Assembly (NCBI GenBank): GCA_045631205.1
Contig: JAZQUI010000024.1
Location: 1 to 26,491, forward strand
DNA length: 26,491 nt
Direction of reading: 5' to 3'
Origin: HGM04593 sp045631205
Lineage (GTDB): Bacteria > Bacteroidota > Bacteroidia > Bacteroidales > Bacteroidaceae
Under the pieces are notes generated by a model. The model was not told the DNA's origin, searched no databases, and saw nothing but the letters and a program-made list of their open reading frames with translations. Below, piece by piece: positions 1 through 7,800 of the stretch (within the stretch, counting starts at the first letter, position 1; each line of letters opens with the position of its first letter). The translations under genes and the position numbers were made by a program.

Positions 1-13
1 GGTTGGCCCGCCC
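1..13 (-). repeat. Edge-truncated inverted half-copy of the GC-rich hairpin repeat
   Basis: Read on the minus strand these 13 bases are GGGCGGGCCAACC. They match the start of the hairpin at 455-473 (GGGCAGGCCAACC) with one substitution. The other half of the hairpin would lie outside the window, so this is only a probable third copy, in the opposite orientation. Confidence 0.4.
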
Positions 14-36
14 GAGAATGTTTTGTTATTTCATAT

Positions 37-77
37 CCCTCAGTCACTTCGTGACAGCTCCCTTACCTCAAGGGAGC
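37..77. repeat. Double-hairpin repeat element, copy 1
   Basis: After a CCCT lead come two adjacent hairpins. The first is GTCAC-TTC-GTGAC (43-55). The second is GCTCCCTT-ACCTC-AAGGGAGC (57-77), with 8 perfect base pairs. The same layout with different stem sequences occurs at 481-540. No T-run follows, and there is no gene beside it that would need a terminator, so a dispersed repeat is a better reading than a terminator. Confidence 0.65.
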
Positions 78-115
78 ACTGATATTGTACACTCTGACGA
101 TTCTCGCACACTAAA

Positions 116-386
116 GTAATTCCAAAAACAAAACCGGCACCGTCTAAATAACAGCGAACAGCCGTTCAAGCATCGGAAACAGGGCAAATGATGTTTGAGC
201 GGTGTTTCTTATGTTGCTGTTATTGCGTGAAAAGCGAGTTCTTTTGCCCCCGATGCTTTAACGAAAAGCTGTGAACGGCAAACAACAGCCGGCCGAAGGA
301 TGTTGCTTGCAACTCCTGAGCATAAGGTTGTTGTGACTTATTTTGTCTGTGCCGGGCGCTTTGGTTCTTTCACGCGATGAAAGAAC
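116..386. repeat. Long structured repeat, copy 1 (conserved head, variable stem, hairpin tail)
   Basis: Bases 116-156 form a head that recurs at 26301-26341, including the shared block AAACCGGCACCGT (131-143). A two-tier stem follows. The outer arm GCCGTTC (161-167) pairs with GAACGGC (273-279). The inner arms AAGCATCGG (168-176) and GGGCAAA (182-188) pair with CCGATGCTT (250-258) and TTTGCCC (243-249). ACAGC (158-162) can alternatively pair with GCTGT (268-272), so two outer pairings compete. The tail has a hairpin at 298-316 and a perfect 9-bp hairpin at 364-386 (GTTCTTTCA, loop CGCGA). The exact right boundary is uncertain. It could be a non-coding RNA, a miniature mobile element or a decayed coding remnant; sequence alone does not decide. 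Confidence 0.55.
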
Positions 387-454
387 GAAAAAGAAAGACT
401 TGAAAACGAATACAAATCCAAAGTATTAAGGTTAAGAACTGCGGTGGAATACAA

Positions 455-473
455 GGGCAGGCCAACCCTGCCC
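455..473. repeat. GC-rich small hairpin repeat, copy A
   Basis: GGGCAGG-CCAAC-CCTGCCC is a perfect 7-bp stem with a 5-nt loop, followed by CTACA. The hairpin at 677-695 has the same size, and the middle stem pair changes from A-T to G-C, so base pairing is preserved between copies. Confidence 0.6.
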
Positions 474-480
474 CTACAGT

Positions 481-540
481 TTAACCCCCTGCAACTTCGT
501 TGCTGTCCCCCTAAAACAGGGGGACAATAGCAACGCTATC
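481..540. repeat. Double-hairpin repeat element, copy 2, with a third small hairpin
   Basis: A CCCCCT lead is followed by GCAAC-TTC-GTTGC (491-503) and TGTCCCCCT-AAAAC-AGGGGGACA (504-526), a perfect 9-bp stem. A third hairpin ATAGC-AAC-GCTAT (527-539) follows. The first two hairpins have the same order, loop TTC and loop length of 5 as copy 1 at 37-77, but different stem sequence. Confidence 0.65.
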
Positions 541-562
541 GACGAATTTTGCTGTGAATAGT

Positions 563-594
563 CACGCGAAGCACCGCGTTTGTGGTGTCGCGTG
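563..594. other. Imperfect hairpin in the gene-free leader
   Basis: CACGCGA (563-569) pairs with TCGCGTG (588-594), and CACC (572-575) pairs with GGTG (584-587). There is a 2-nt bulge and an 8-nt loop. There is no T-run. Between this and the next hairpin (595-676) nothing recognisable is seen. It may be part of the repeat patchwork. Confidence 0.4.
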
Positions 595-676
595 GGCACA
601 AATCGCAAAATGAGTCAATAAATAGACAATCAAAAAAATAGCCATAAAACATAGGGGCAAAATATTTCGTGACATT

Positions 677-695
677 GGGCGGGCAGACCCCGCCC
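677..695. repeat. GC-rich small hairpin repeat, copy B
   Basis: GGGCGGG-CAGAC-CCCGCCC is a perfect 7-bp stem followed by CTACATTT, matching the downstream CTACAGTT of copy A at 455-473. The loop differs and the stem is compensated. Confidence 0.6.
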
Positions 696-706
696 CTACA
701 TTTCGT

Positions 707-734
707 TAAACTCTACACTTTAAACTCTAAACTT
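707..734 (+). repeat. Two exact-register 14-nt tandem repeats before the beta-galactosidase promoter
   Basis: TAAACTCTACACTT (707-720) is followed without a gap by TAAACTCTAAACTT (721-734), with 13 of 14 bases identical. The second copy runs into the -33 element of the predicted promoter. This could be an activator site or simply slippage-derived simple sequence. Confidence 0.5.
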
Positions 735-765
735 TTGTATATTTTCTAAAAAACAACTATATTCG
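734..765 (+). promoter_or_regulatory. Predicted Bacteroidetes-type promoter of the beta-galactosidase gene
   Basis: TTTG (734-737), 20 nt, then TATATTCG (758-765). The Bacteroidetes primary sigma factor consensus is TTTG, about 20 nt, TAnnTTTG, so there is one mismatch in the -7 box. Transcription would start near 772, leaving an A-rich leader of about 43 nt before the ATG at 815. Confidence 0.6.
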
Positions 766-774
766 CAGAATATA
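758..774. promoter_or_regulatory. Inverted repeat over the -7 box, possible operator
   Basis: TATATTC-GCA-GAATATA is a perfect 7-bp inverted repeat covering the -7 element and the predicted start site. A regulator bound here would block initiation. AT-rich sequence makes short palindromes common, so this is tentative. Confidence 0.4.
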
Positions 775-814
775 AATCCCCAAAGGAAATTATAATAATA
801 AAATAAAAAACACT

Positions 815-3800
815 ATGTCTATCAAAAACATCAAAAGAAGCCTTTTTGCCATTACGGCATTAATGTGCTTTGCCGGTACATCGGCACAAGTTGCATTCGA
901 AAAAGGCAAGCTCTATCACATCTATGCAAACGGCAACAAGGACAATGTCGTTTATGAAATGAAAGACAAGGCTGTAGGCCTCACCGACTTTGAGAAAGAC
1001 AATGCTGCTCAGTTCTGGAAGGTATCGGAATTGGCAGGCAGCTGGCGCATCATCAACCCTGTGACTAACAACGCTTTGCGTGTCAACGGCAGTCGTGTGG
1101 AGGTGGGCGAAAACAACGGTTCCGACGAGGCACAGCTATGGAAATATGAGGATGGTCTGCTCATCCCTGCAAACAGCCCCAATGCCGCTGTTGCAAAATC
1201 AAAGAAAGGACTTGTTATTATCAGCCGTGAGAAGGCTGCCGAGAACAAAGCGGCACAGTTCCGTTTTGAAGAGTCGGCATACGTTGGTTTCGATGATGAC
1301 CTTACATATTACATCCGTCCGTTCACCGGTGAAAACATGGTGCTTGGAAACAACGATTCGGGCGAGAACAATGCACGTATCGTAAGCGAGGCTGTCAACC
1401 CCGACAACCGCGGACAATATTGGAACATCAAGACCATCGACCTTCATACTTTTGCAGTTGAGAATGCTTTCTACGGACAGAACTTCGACGATGGCGGCGG
1501 CAATGCAAGCATCGATTATCTGTTGGAGTGGTCTGCTGTACCGGGCATTTGGAACAATGCGAAGTTCCGCTTTGAGCCTGTAGAGAACAACAAGGGTGTA
1601 TATCTTATTGTATCGGCCGGCAAGAGCGACAGGATGTATGCCTTGCGCGAGGGTCGCATGATGCACGTTGAGAAAAATCCTGCCGACAACACTGCGTGGT
1701 TTACATTCGAGCAGGTGGAGAAGCCAAAGATTGCATCGCCATATTGGGAGGACGAGACTATGTTTGCCGAGAACAAGGAGCGCGCTGTTGCAACATACAT
1801 GCCTTATAACAACACAACCGAGATGCTCGCCGACGCGGCATACTATGCTACTCCTTGGACTGAGCCTGTAAACGCACGTTACCAGAGCCTCAACGGTACA
1901 TGGAAGTTCAACCTTGTAAGCGAGCCGTCACAGCGTCCGCTCGATTTCTTTGAGGTTGGCTTCAACGCACAGGGCTGGGATGAGATTCCTGTTCCATCGA
2001 ACTGGGAGATGCACGGATATGACAAGCCTATATACAACAATGTGGAGTATCCTCACTCAAACACTCCTCCGTTCATCAAGGCTCGTCCGGGATTCAACGA
2101 CGGTGGAAAGAACTACGGCATCAACCCTGTAGGTTCTTATGTACACACATTCGAGGTTCCTGCTTCTTGGGACGGCCGACGCACATTTATCCACTTCGGC
2201 GGTATCTACTCAGCAGCCTTCGTATGGCTCAACGGCGAGTACGTAGGTTACACACAGGGTGCGAACAACGTTGCCGAATTTGACCTTACAAACTACCTGA
2301 AGAAAGGTGAGAACAGACTCGCCGTACAGGTATTCCGTTGGAGCGACGGTTCTTATCTTGAGTGTCAGGATATGTTCCGTATGAGCGGTATCTTCCGCGA
2401 TGTATATCTCTACAACGTGCCTAAGGCTTCGGTACGCGACCACTACATCACAAGTACACTCGATGCCGAGCGCAAAAACGCAAAACTCAACGTGCAGCTC
2501 ACCATAGACAACCGCGACTTCTACCCCGAAGGCAAACAGATTAAACTCGCCCTCTACGACACTGCCGGCAAATTGGTTGCTTGCGACACTGTTGCACAGG
2601 GAATGAAGGCAAAGATTGTGGCACCCACCATAACTGCTACACTCGACGTTGAGAACATAGCTTTGTGGAGTGCCGAAAAACCCAACCTCTACACCTTGCG
2701 CGTAGTGCAGATGGATGAGCAGGGCAACGAAGAGATGGCATTCTCTACAAAATATGGTTTCCGCGACATTGAAATCAAGAACTCAATCGTATATATAAAC
2801 GGCGAAAGAGTATTCTTCAAAGGTGTTAACCGTCACGACACACACCCCCTCTACGGCCGTGCCGTAACCACAGAATCGATGTTGCAGGATGTGCTGTTGA
2901 TGAAACAGAACAACATAAACACAATACGTACAAGCCACTACCCCAATCCCGCACGCATGTATGCGATGTTCGACTACTTCGGTCTTTACTGCTGCGACGA
3001 GGCCGACCTTGAAGACCACGCCAACCAAAGCATTTCGGACCGCGAGTCTTGGATACCAGCCTTTGTTGACCGCATCGACCGTATGGTACTCCGCGACCGT
3101 AACCACGCAAGCGTTGTTATGTGGAGTTTGGGTAACGAGGCCGGTAACGGTAACAACTTCGGCCCCTGCTACGATGCTTGCTACAAGCTCGACACACGCC
3201 CTGTACATTACGAGGGAACACGTAGCAACGGCAACTATGGTGGTGGCCGCTTCTCGGACTTCTACTCAAAGATGTACCCCGGACAGGCTTGGATGAAACA
3301 GAACACCAACAACCTCGACAAGCCTATGTTCATCTGCGAGTATGCCCACGCAATGGGTAACGCCATTGGTAACTTGCGCGAGTATTGGGAGCATATCGAG
3401 AATTCAAACTCTTGCATCGGTGGTTGTATTTGGGACTGGGTTGACCAGGCTATCTACGAGCCCAAAGAGATTAAAGAGAACATCTTCCGTCTGCACACCG
3501 GTTACGACTTCCCCGGCCCTCACCAGGGTAACTTCTGCAGCAACGGTATCATACCCGCTACACGCCACGAGAGCGCAAAGCTCAAAGAGGTAAAGGCTGC
3601 TCACCAGTTTATCAAACTATCGGTTGAGAGCATCGACAAAAAGCAGAACAGCGCAACAATAAAGGTGAAAAACACATACAACTTCACCAACCTCGACGAG
3701 TTCGCCCTCATCTACGAAACTGTAAAGAACGGCAAGGTTGCAGGAAGCAAAAAGACCAAGTTGCCCAAAGCTGCCAACGGCGAAGAGGTAACACTTACAA

Positions 3801-4798
3801 TCAAGTTGCCCAAAGCAAACATTGCAAAGGCCGAAAAAGCAGGTGATGAGATTATGCTCAACCTCCGTGTTGTTCACCGCGAAGCACAGCTCTTTGCAAA
3901 AGCCGGCCACGAGGTTGCTCTTGCACAGTACGCTATAACCGAGCGTGCTCCCCTTGCAAAAATCGCTCCCGCAGGCGAAGCTCTTATGCAGACATCGGCT
4001 CTGCACGAGATAAAGATTGGCAACAGCAATGTTTCGGTAACATTTGACCCAGAAACAGGCCGTATGACAAACCTCGCCTTCAACGGCAAGGAGATTATCA
4101 CCGACGGACAAGGCTTCCTTTTTGACAACCATCGTTGGATTGAAAACGACCGCTACCACAACACCAACAACGGTCTCGAAGCAAGAGGCACATGCACTGT
4201 GGAGGCGGTTGACAACAACACCGTGGTGAAAACAACACGCAAAGGCTCGCTCTGCGATACCGAGATAAACTACATTATCTACCCCCAGGGTTTCATCGAT
4301 GTAGAGGCCAAATTCATTCCTCACACCACCGAGTTGCGTCGCGCAGGCCTTGTTTGCGGCATAGACTCTACTTTGAAGAATGTTGACTACTATGCTTACG
4401 GCCCCTGGGAGAACAGCAACGACCGCCTCGACGGTGTACTCGTGGGACGTTACAGCACCACAGTTGCCGAAATGCCCGAGCGCTATGTAAAACCCCAGAG
4501 CACCGGTAACCGCGAAGGTTTGCGTGAGCTCACTCTCACAAACGATAAGGGCGAAGGTATAAAGATTGTAACCGAGGGCAAAGTAAACTTCTCGGCACTG
4601 CAATTTACCGACAAGGATCTTATGGACACACAGCATATGTGGGAGCTCACACCCCGCCCCTACACCGTTCTGCACCTCGACGCCTTTATGCGAGGCATAG
4701 GTAACGCATCGTGCGGACACGATGTAGGCACAATGCCCATCTACTGCGTACCCGAGAAGCCTATGAGCTACAAACTGCGCATAAGCCCCGTGAAATAA
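815..4798 (+). CDS. Secreted beta-galactosidase, GH2 family, with N-terminal ricin-type lectin region
   Basis: Glycoside hydrolase of the LacZ branch, expected to remove terminal beta-galactosyl residues outside the cytoplasm. Residues 1-25 are a signal peptide ending near TSAQ. Residues about 27-310 look like two ricin-type beta-trefoil units; QxW motifs are at 66-68, 107-109 and 201-203. The GH2 sugar-binding domain starts near 350 (RYQSLNGTWKF). The TIM barrel carries GVNRHDTHP, the acid/base Glu775 in WSLGNEAGNG and the nucleophile Glu842 in CEYAHAMGN. The metal-site motif of E. coli LacZ (IETHG) appears as LEDHA, keeping Glu and His. The LacZ small-chain domain closes the protein. At 1327 residues it is about 300 longer than E. 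coli LacZ, explained by the lectin region. No SusC/SusD neighbours are in the window, so the natural glycan is unknown. Confidence 0.93.
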   Translation: MSIKNIKRSLFAITALMCFAGTSAQVAFEKGKLYHIYANGNKDNVVYEMKDKAVGLTDFEKDNAAQFWKVSELAGSWRIINPVTNNALRVNGSRVEVGENNGSDEAQLWKYEDGLLIPANSPNAAVAKSKKGLVIISREKAAENKAAQFRFEESAYVGFDDDLTYYIRPFTGENMVLGNNDSGENNARIVSEAVNPDNRGQYWNIKTIDLHTFAVENAFYGQNFDDGGGNASIDYLLEWSAVPGIWNNAKFRFEPVENNKGVYLIVSAGKSDRMYALREGRMMHVEKNPADNTAWFTFEQVEKPKIASPYWEDETMFAENKERAVATYMPYNNTTEMLADAAYYATPWTEPVNARYQSLNGTWKFNLVSEPSQRPLDFFEVGFNAQGWDEIPVPSNWEMHGYDKPIYNNVEYPHSNTPPFIKARPGFNDGGKNYGINPVGSYVHTFEVPASWDGRRTFIHFGGIYSAAFVWLNGEYVGYTQGANNVAEFDLTNYLKKGENRLAVQVFRWSDGSYLECQDMFRMSGIFRDVYLYNVPKASVRDHYITSTLDAERKNAKLNVQLTIDNRDFYPEGKQIKLALYDTAGKLVACDTVAQGMKAKIVAPTITATLDVENIALWSAEKPNLYTLRVVQMDEQGNEEMAFSTKYGFRDIEIKNSIVYINGERVFFKGVNRHDTHPLYGRAVTTESMLQDVLLMKQNNINTIRTSHYPNPARMYAMFDYFGLYCCDEADLEDHANQSISDRESWIPAFVDRIDRMVLRDRNHASVVMWSLGNEAGNGNNFGPCYDACYKLDTRPVHYEGTRSNGNYGGGRFSDFYSKMYPGQAWMKQNTNNLDKPMFICEYAHAMGNAIGNLREYWEHIENSNSCIGGCIWDWVDQAIYEPKEIKENIFRLHTGYDFPGPHQGNFCSNGIIPATRHESAKLKEVKAAHQFIKLSVESIDKKQNSATIKVKNTYNFTNLDEFALIYETVKNGKVAGSKKTKLPKAANGEEVTLTIKLPKANIAKAEKAGDEIMLNLRVVHREAQLFAKAGHEVALAQYAITERAPLAKIAPAGEALMQTSALHEIKIGNSNVSVTFDPETGRMTNLAFNGKEIITDGQGFLFDNHRWIENDRYHNTNNGLEARGTCTVEAVDNNTVVKTTRKGSLCDTEINYIIYPQGFIDVEAKFIPHTTELRRAGLVCGIDSTLKNVDYYAYGPWENSNDRLDGVLVGRYSTTVAEMPERYVKPQSTGNREGLRELTLTNDKGEGIKIVTEGKVNFSALQFTDKDLMDTQHMWELTPRPYTVLHLDAFMRGIGNASCGHDVGTMPIYCVPEKPMSYKLRISPVK

Positions 4799-4829
4799 CA
4801 AAACAAAAGAGAAAGAGAAAGAACACAAC

Positions 4830-4859
4830 AAGACAGTGTGCCACGCGGCACACTGTCTT
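4830..4859 (+). terminator. Strong intercistronic hairpin after the beta-galactosidase gene
   Basis: AAGACAGTGTGCC (4830-4842), loop ACGC, then GGCACACTGTCTT (4847-4859), a perfect 13-bp stem. Only a short T stretch follows, then AAAC. It begins 32 nt after the stop and ends 16 nt before the next ATG. No clear promoter is visible for the next gene, so it may act as a leaky terminator or an RNA-processing/stability hairpin. Confidence 0.7.
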
Positions 4860-4875
4860 TAAACATCTATAATCT

Positions 4876-7800
4876 ATGAGAACCATTTTCGCTTTCATAG
4901 TACTCCTGGCAACAACTGCACTCACAGCCCAGACAACCAATGACGACGCGGCACGCCGCGCCATGCAGGTGGGGCACACTATGCAACAGGAACGCGTATA
5001 TCTGCACTTCGATAACAGTGCATACTATCTGGGCGAAACAATGTGGTTCAAGGCATACATAAGCTACGGTACAAACGACCGCGTGACAACTCCCAGTAAG
5101 GTGCTCTATGTGGAACTGGTTGCACCCGAAGGTTATGTGGTGGAAACAAAAAAATACAAGATTGACGAGAATGGCTGCTGCAACGGTGATTTTGAATTGC
5201 CCGTGCAACTACTTTCGGGATATTACGAAGTGCGCGCCTACACACGCTATATGCTCAACTGGGGCGACGATGCTATATTCAGCCGCGTGTTCCCCATATT
5301 CGACAAAGTGAACGGCGATAACTGGGACTTCAAAAACCTTCTAGACCGCAAAAGAGGTTTCGCGCAAAACGGCAAGTGGATAAGCCAGGATGCACCCGAC
5401 GCCGAACTGAAATTCTACCCCGAGGGTGGTAACCTTGTTACAGGAGTGCAAAGCACCGTTGCCTACGAACTGCGTGGCACAGACGGTGAGCCCACCGAGG
5501 GAGAAATTACCATATACGAAGATAACACGCCACTTCTTATCACCGCACCCACACACTTTGGAAAAGGGAAATTCACGTTCACACCAAAAAGTGGAGTTAA
5601 ATACAAGGCAAAAGCCACGGTGGAGAACAATAAGGGAAAGAAAAAAGAACACACATTCACACTGCCCGAGCCACAAAAGGAGGGAGTGGTAATAACCGCT
5701 GCGGAGGCTGGCGACAGCATCACATTCACAATAAAAAGCAACATTGCAAAAGGCTGTAAACTCGGATTCGGAATAATATACCGAGGCTTGTTGGGCTTTT
5801 ACAAAGAATTCGACCCGAGCGACGAAGAACAAACCATAAGCATCGGTAAGGAGAGTGCAAACGAGGGGGTAAACAAAGCAATAGTTTTCTGCGGCAACAC
5901 CCCCCTTGCCGAGCGTTGCTTCTTTGTCGTGCACAACACCGTGCAGAAAGAAGACCACAACCTTGTAAAATTAGATATAAAAGCCAATAACGAAAGAATT
6001 GAGGATTTAATACTCTCGCCTCACGAAAAAATAACACTCAACATTTCTGCAAACGGGGAACCACTACCACCAACAGCAAACCTCTCCCTTTCGGTTAGGG
6101 ATGCACAGGGCGATACCCGCACCTCGTGGAGCTACAATCTCTACAGCTACCTCTTGCTTGGCTCTGATATAAAAGGCTACATACCTGACGCTGCACAATA
6201 CTTCGACCCACAAAACCCTAACCGCAAAGAGCAACTAGACCTTGTGATGCTCACCAACGGATGGACAGCATACGACTGGGAAAAGCTCACCTGCGACTCG
6301 CTGCGTAACCTGCAACCTGTCGAGTACGGCATTACACTCAAAGGAGCCTTCTACCGCAAAGAAAGGGATTCTAAATTTCTTAAAGGCAACATCATAAGTA
6401 TAGAACCACAACAAAAGAACCTTATACGTTTCGACATCTCATACGACGAAGAAGATGTACTCTCATACACCTTCCGCACCGACGGGCTAGGAGAATTCAT
6501 AATACAAACAAATGATTTCTACGGAAAAAGGACTGCCGTACTGTTCCCCCTTGCAACAGAGAAACAAAACGACAATAAAAGGTACGCCTTTGCCCTCGAC
6601 CGCTACTACTCACCCACATTCCGATTCCCCCACTATTGGGAACTGAACATAGGCACCCCATTTGACGAAAACCAAAAGGATAGCATAAAACAAGTTTCAC
6701 CCTTCGACTACCTGCTCGAAGACATAGAGGTTATCGACAAAAAAAAGAAACTTTCAAAATCGCGCCCACCCCACAGCGAAATGCGACTAAACTTCCTCGA
6801 TGAATGGGAGTATGCACAAGACTTCCCCGCCTTGCACGATTACAACCTCTACAAAGAGATTGCCTACTACCAAAGCATCGAGGACAAAAAAAGAGCCGCC
6901 CAGCTTTTGGAATCAATAGAAGAGCCCAAGACCTACAGCAAAAAAGAGGAAAACGACACAATAAAAGAGTTGAAAAAGAGGAGATTCCTCTTCTCCGACA
7001 ATATGATTCCGGAAAAAGGCATTACCACATATGCTAAAAGAGCATTTGACAAACCATTCCTCAAATATATAGGATATATACGTTTCACTAGCGACGATAG
7101 AGAAATAAGCCACCCACCCTATTTCCCCATAAAACCCGAGCAACGCTTCGCGTTAAGCGCAGCCGATGTTGTGAGCAGCGCAATGCGCCGTCACAACTAC
7201 AACTGGGCCTATTGGGTGCAACTTATGGTGGTTGACGGCACGTATAATTCCGACAGCGTTCCCAGCCCCGACTTTGAATATCTGCGCGGCACGGGCGATG
7301 CGAAAAAAATGATGAACTTCAAAGAAATAATCATACGTAGCGACCAGAAAACACGCGAGCAATTCGAGAACACACTCAACTATTGGACACCGCTCGCAAA
7401 ACGCCTCGACCTGCTTGCACCATACCAAAAATTCTATCTTGGATTTTTGTCGCAACACTACGTTCTCAACAAAACCGAAATTGATAACTTCCCACAACCG
7501 GAAATCTTTGCTCATTCACTCATCAATGATTTGAGAATAGGCATATCGGAACCTAAAAACCCTAATTATGTAGCCTGCCTCATACCCTACAGCGACAAAG
7601 AGATAAAAAAAGGTGTAATACCAGAGCTCTACGACACTAACGGAAAAGCCCGCTACACTACCCTGCAAGGCTACAACGAGAGTAAGAAATTCTACTCCCC
7701 CGACTATAGCAAGGCCACGCCCACGGAGAAAAAAGACTACCGCCGTACACTGCTGTGGTGCCCCCGATTAAGCAACATAAATAACAACACCATAGAGGTG

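Noticed and set aside
1..814. CRISPR array, considered because of repeated hairpins
   Set aside because: Repeats differ in sequence, are not evenly spaced and have no spacer pattern; no cas genes are present.
3617..4831. 404-codon open frame on the minus strand opposite the beta-galactosidase gene
   Set aside because: It lies wholly against a gene with intact GH2 motifs. Its Cys/Val-rich composition is what the reverse complement of this genome's codon usage gives, and no domain is recognisable.
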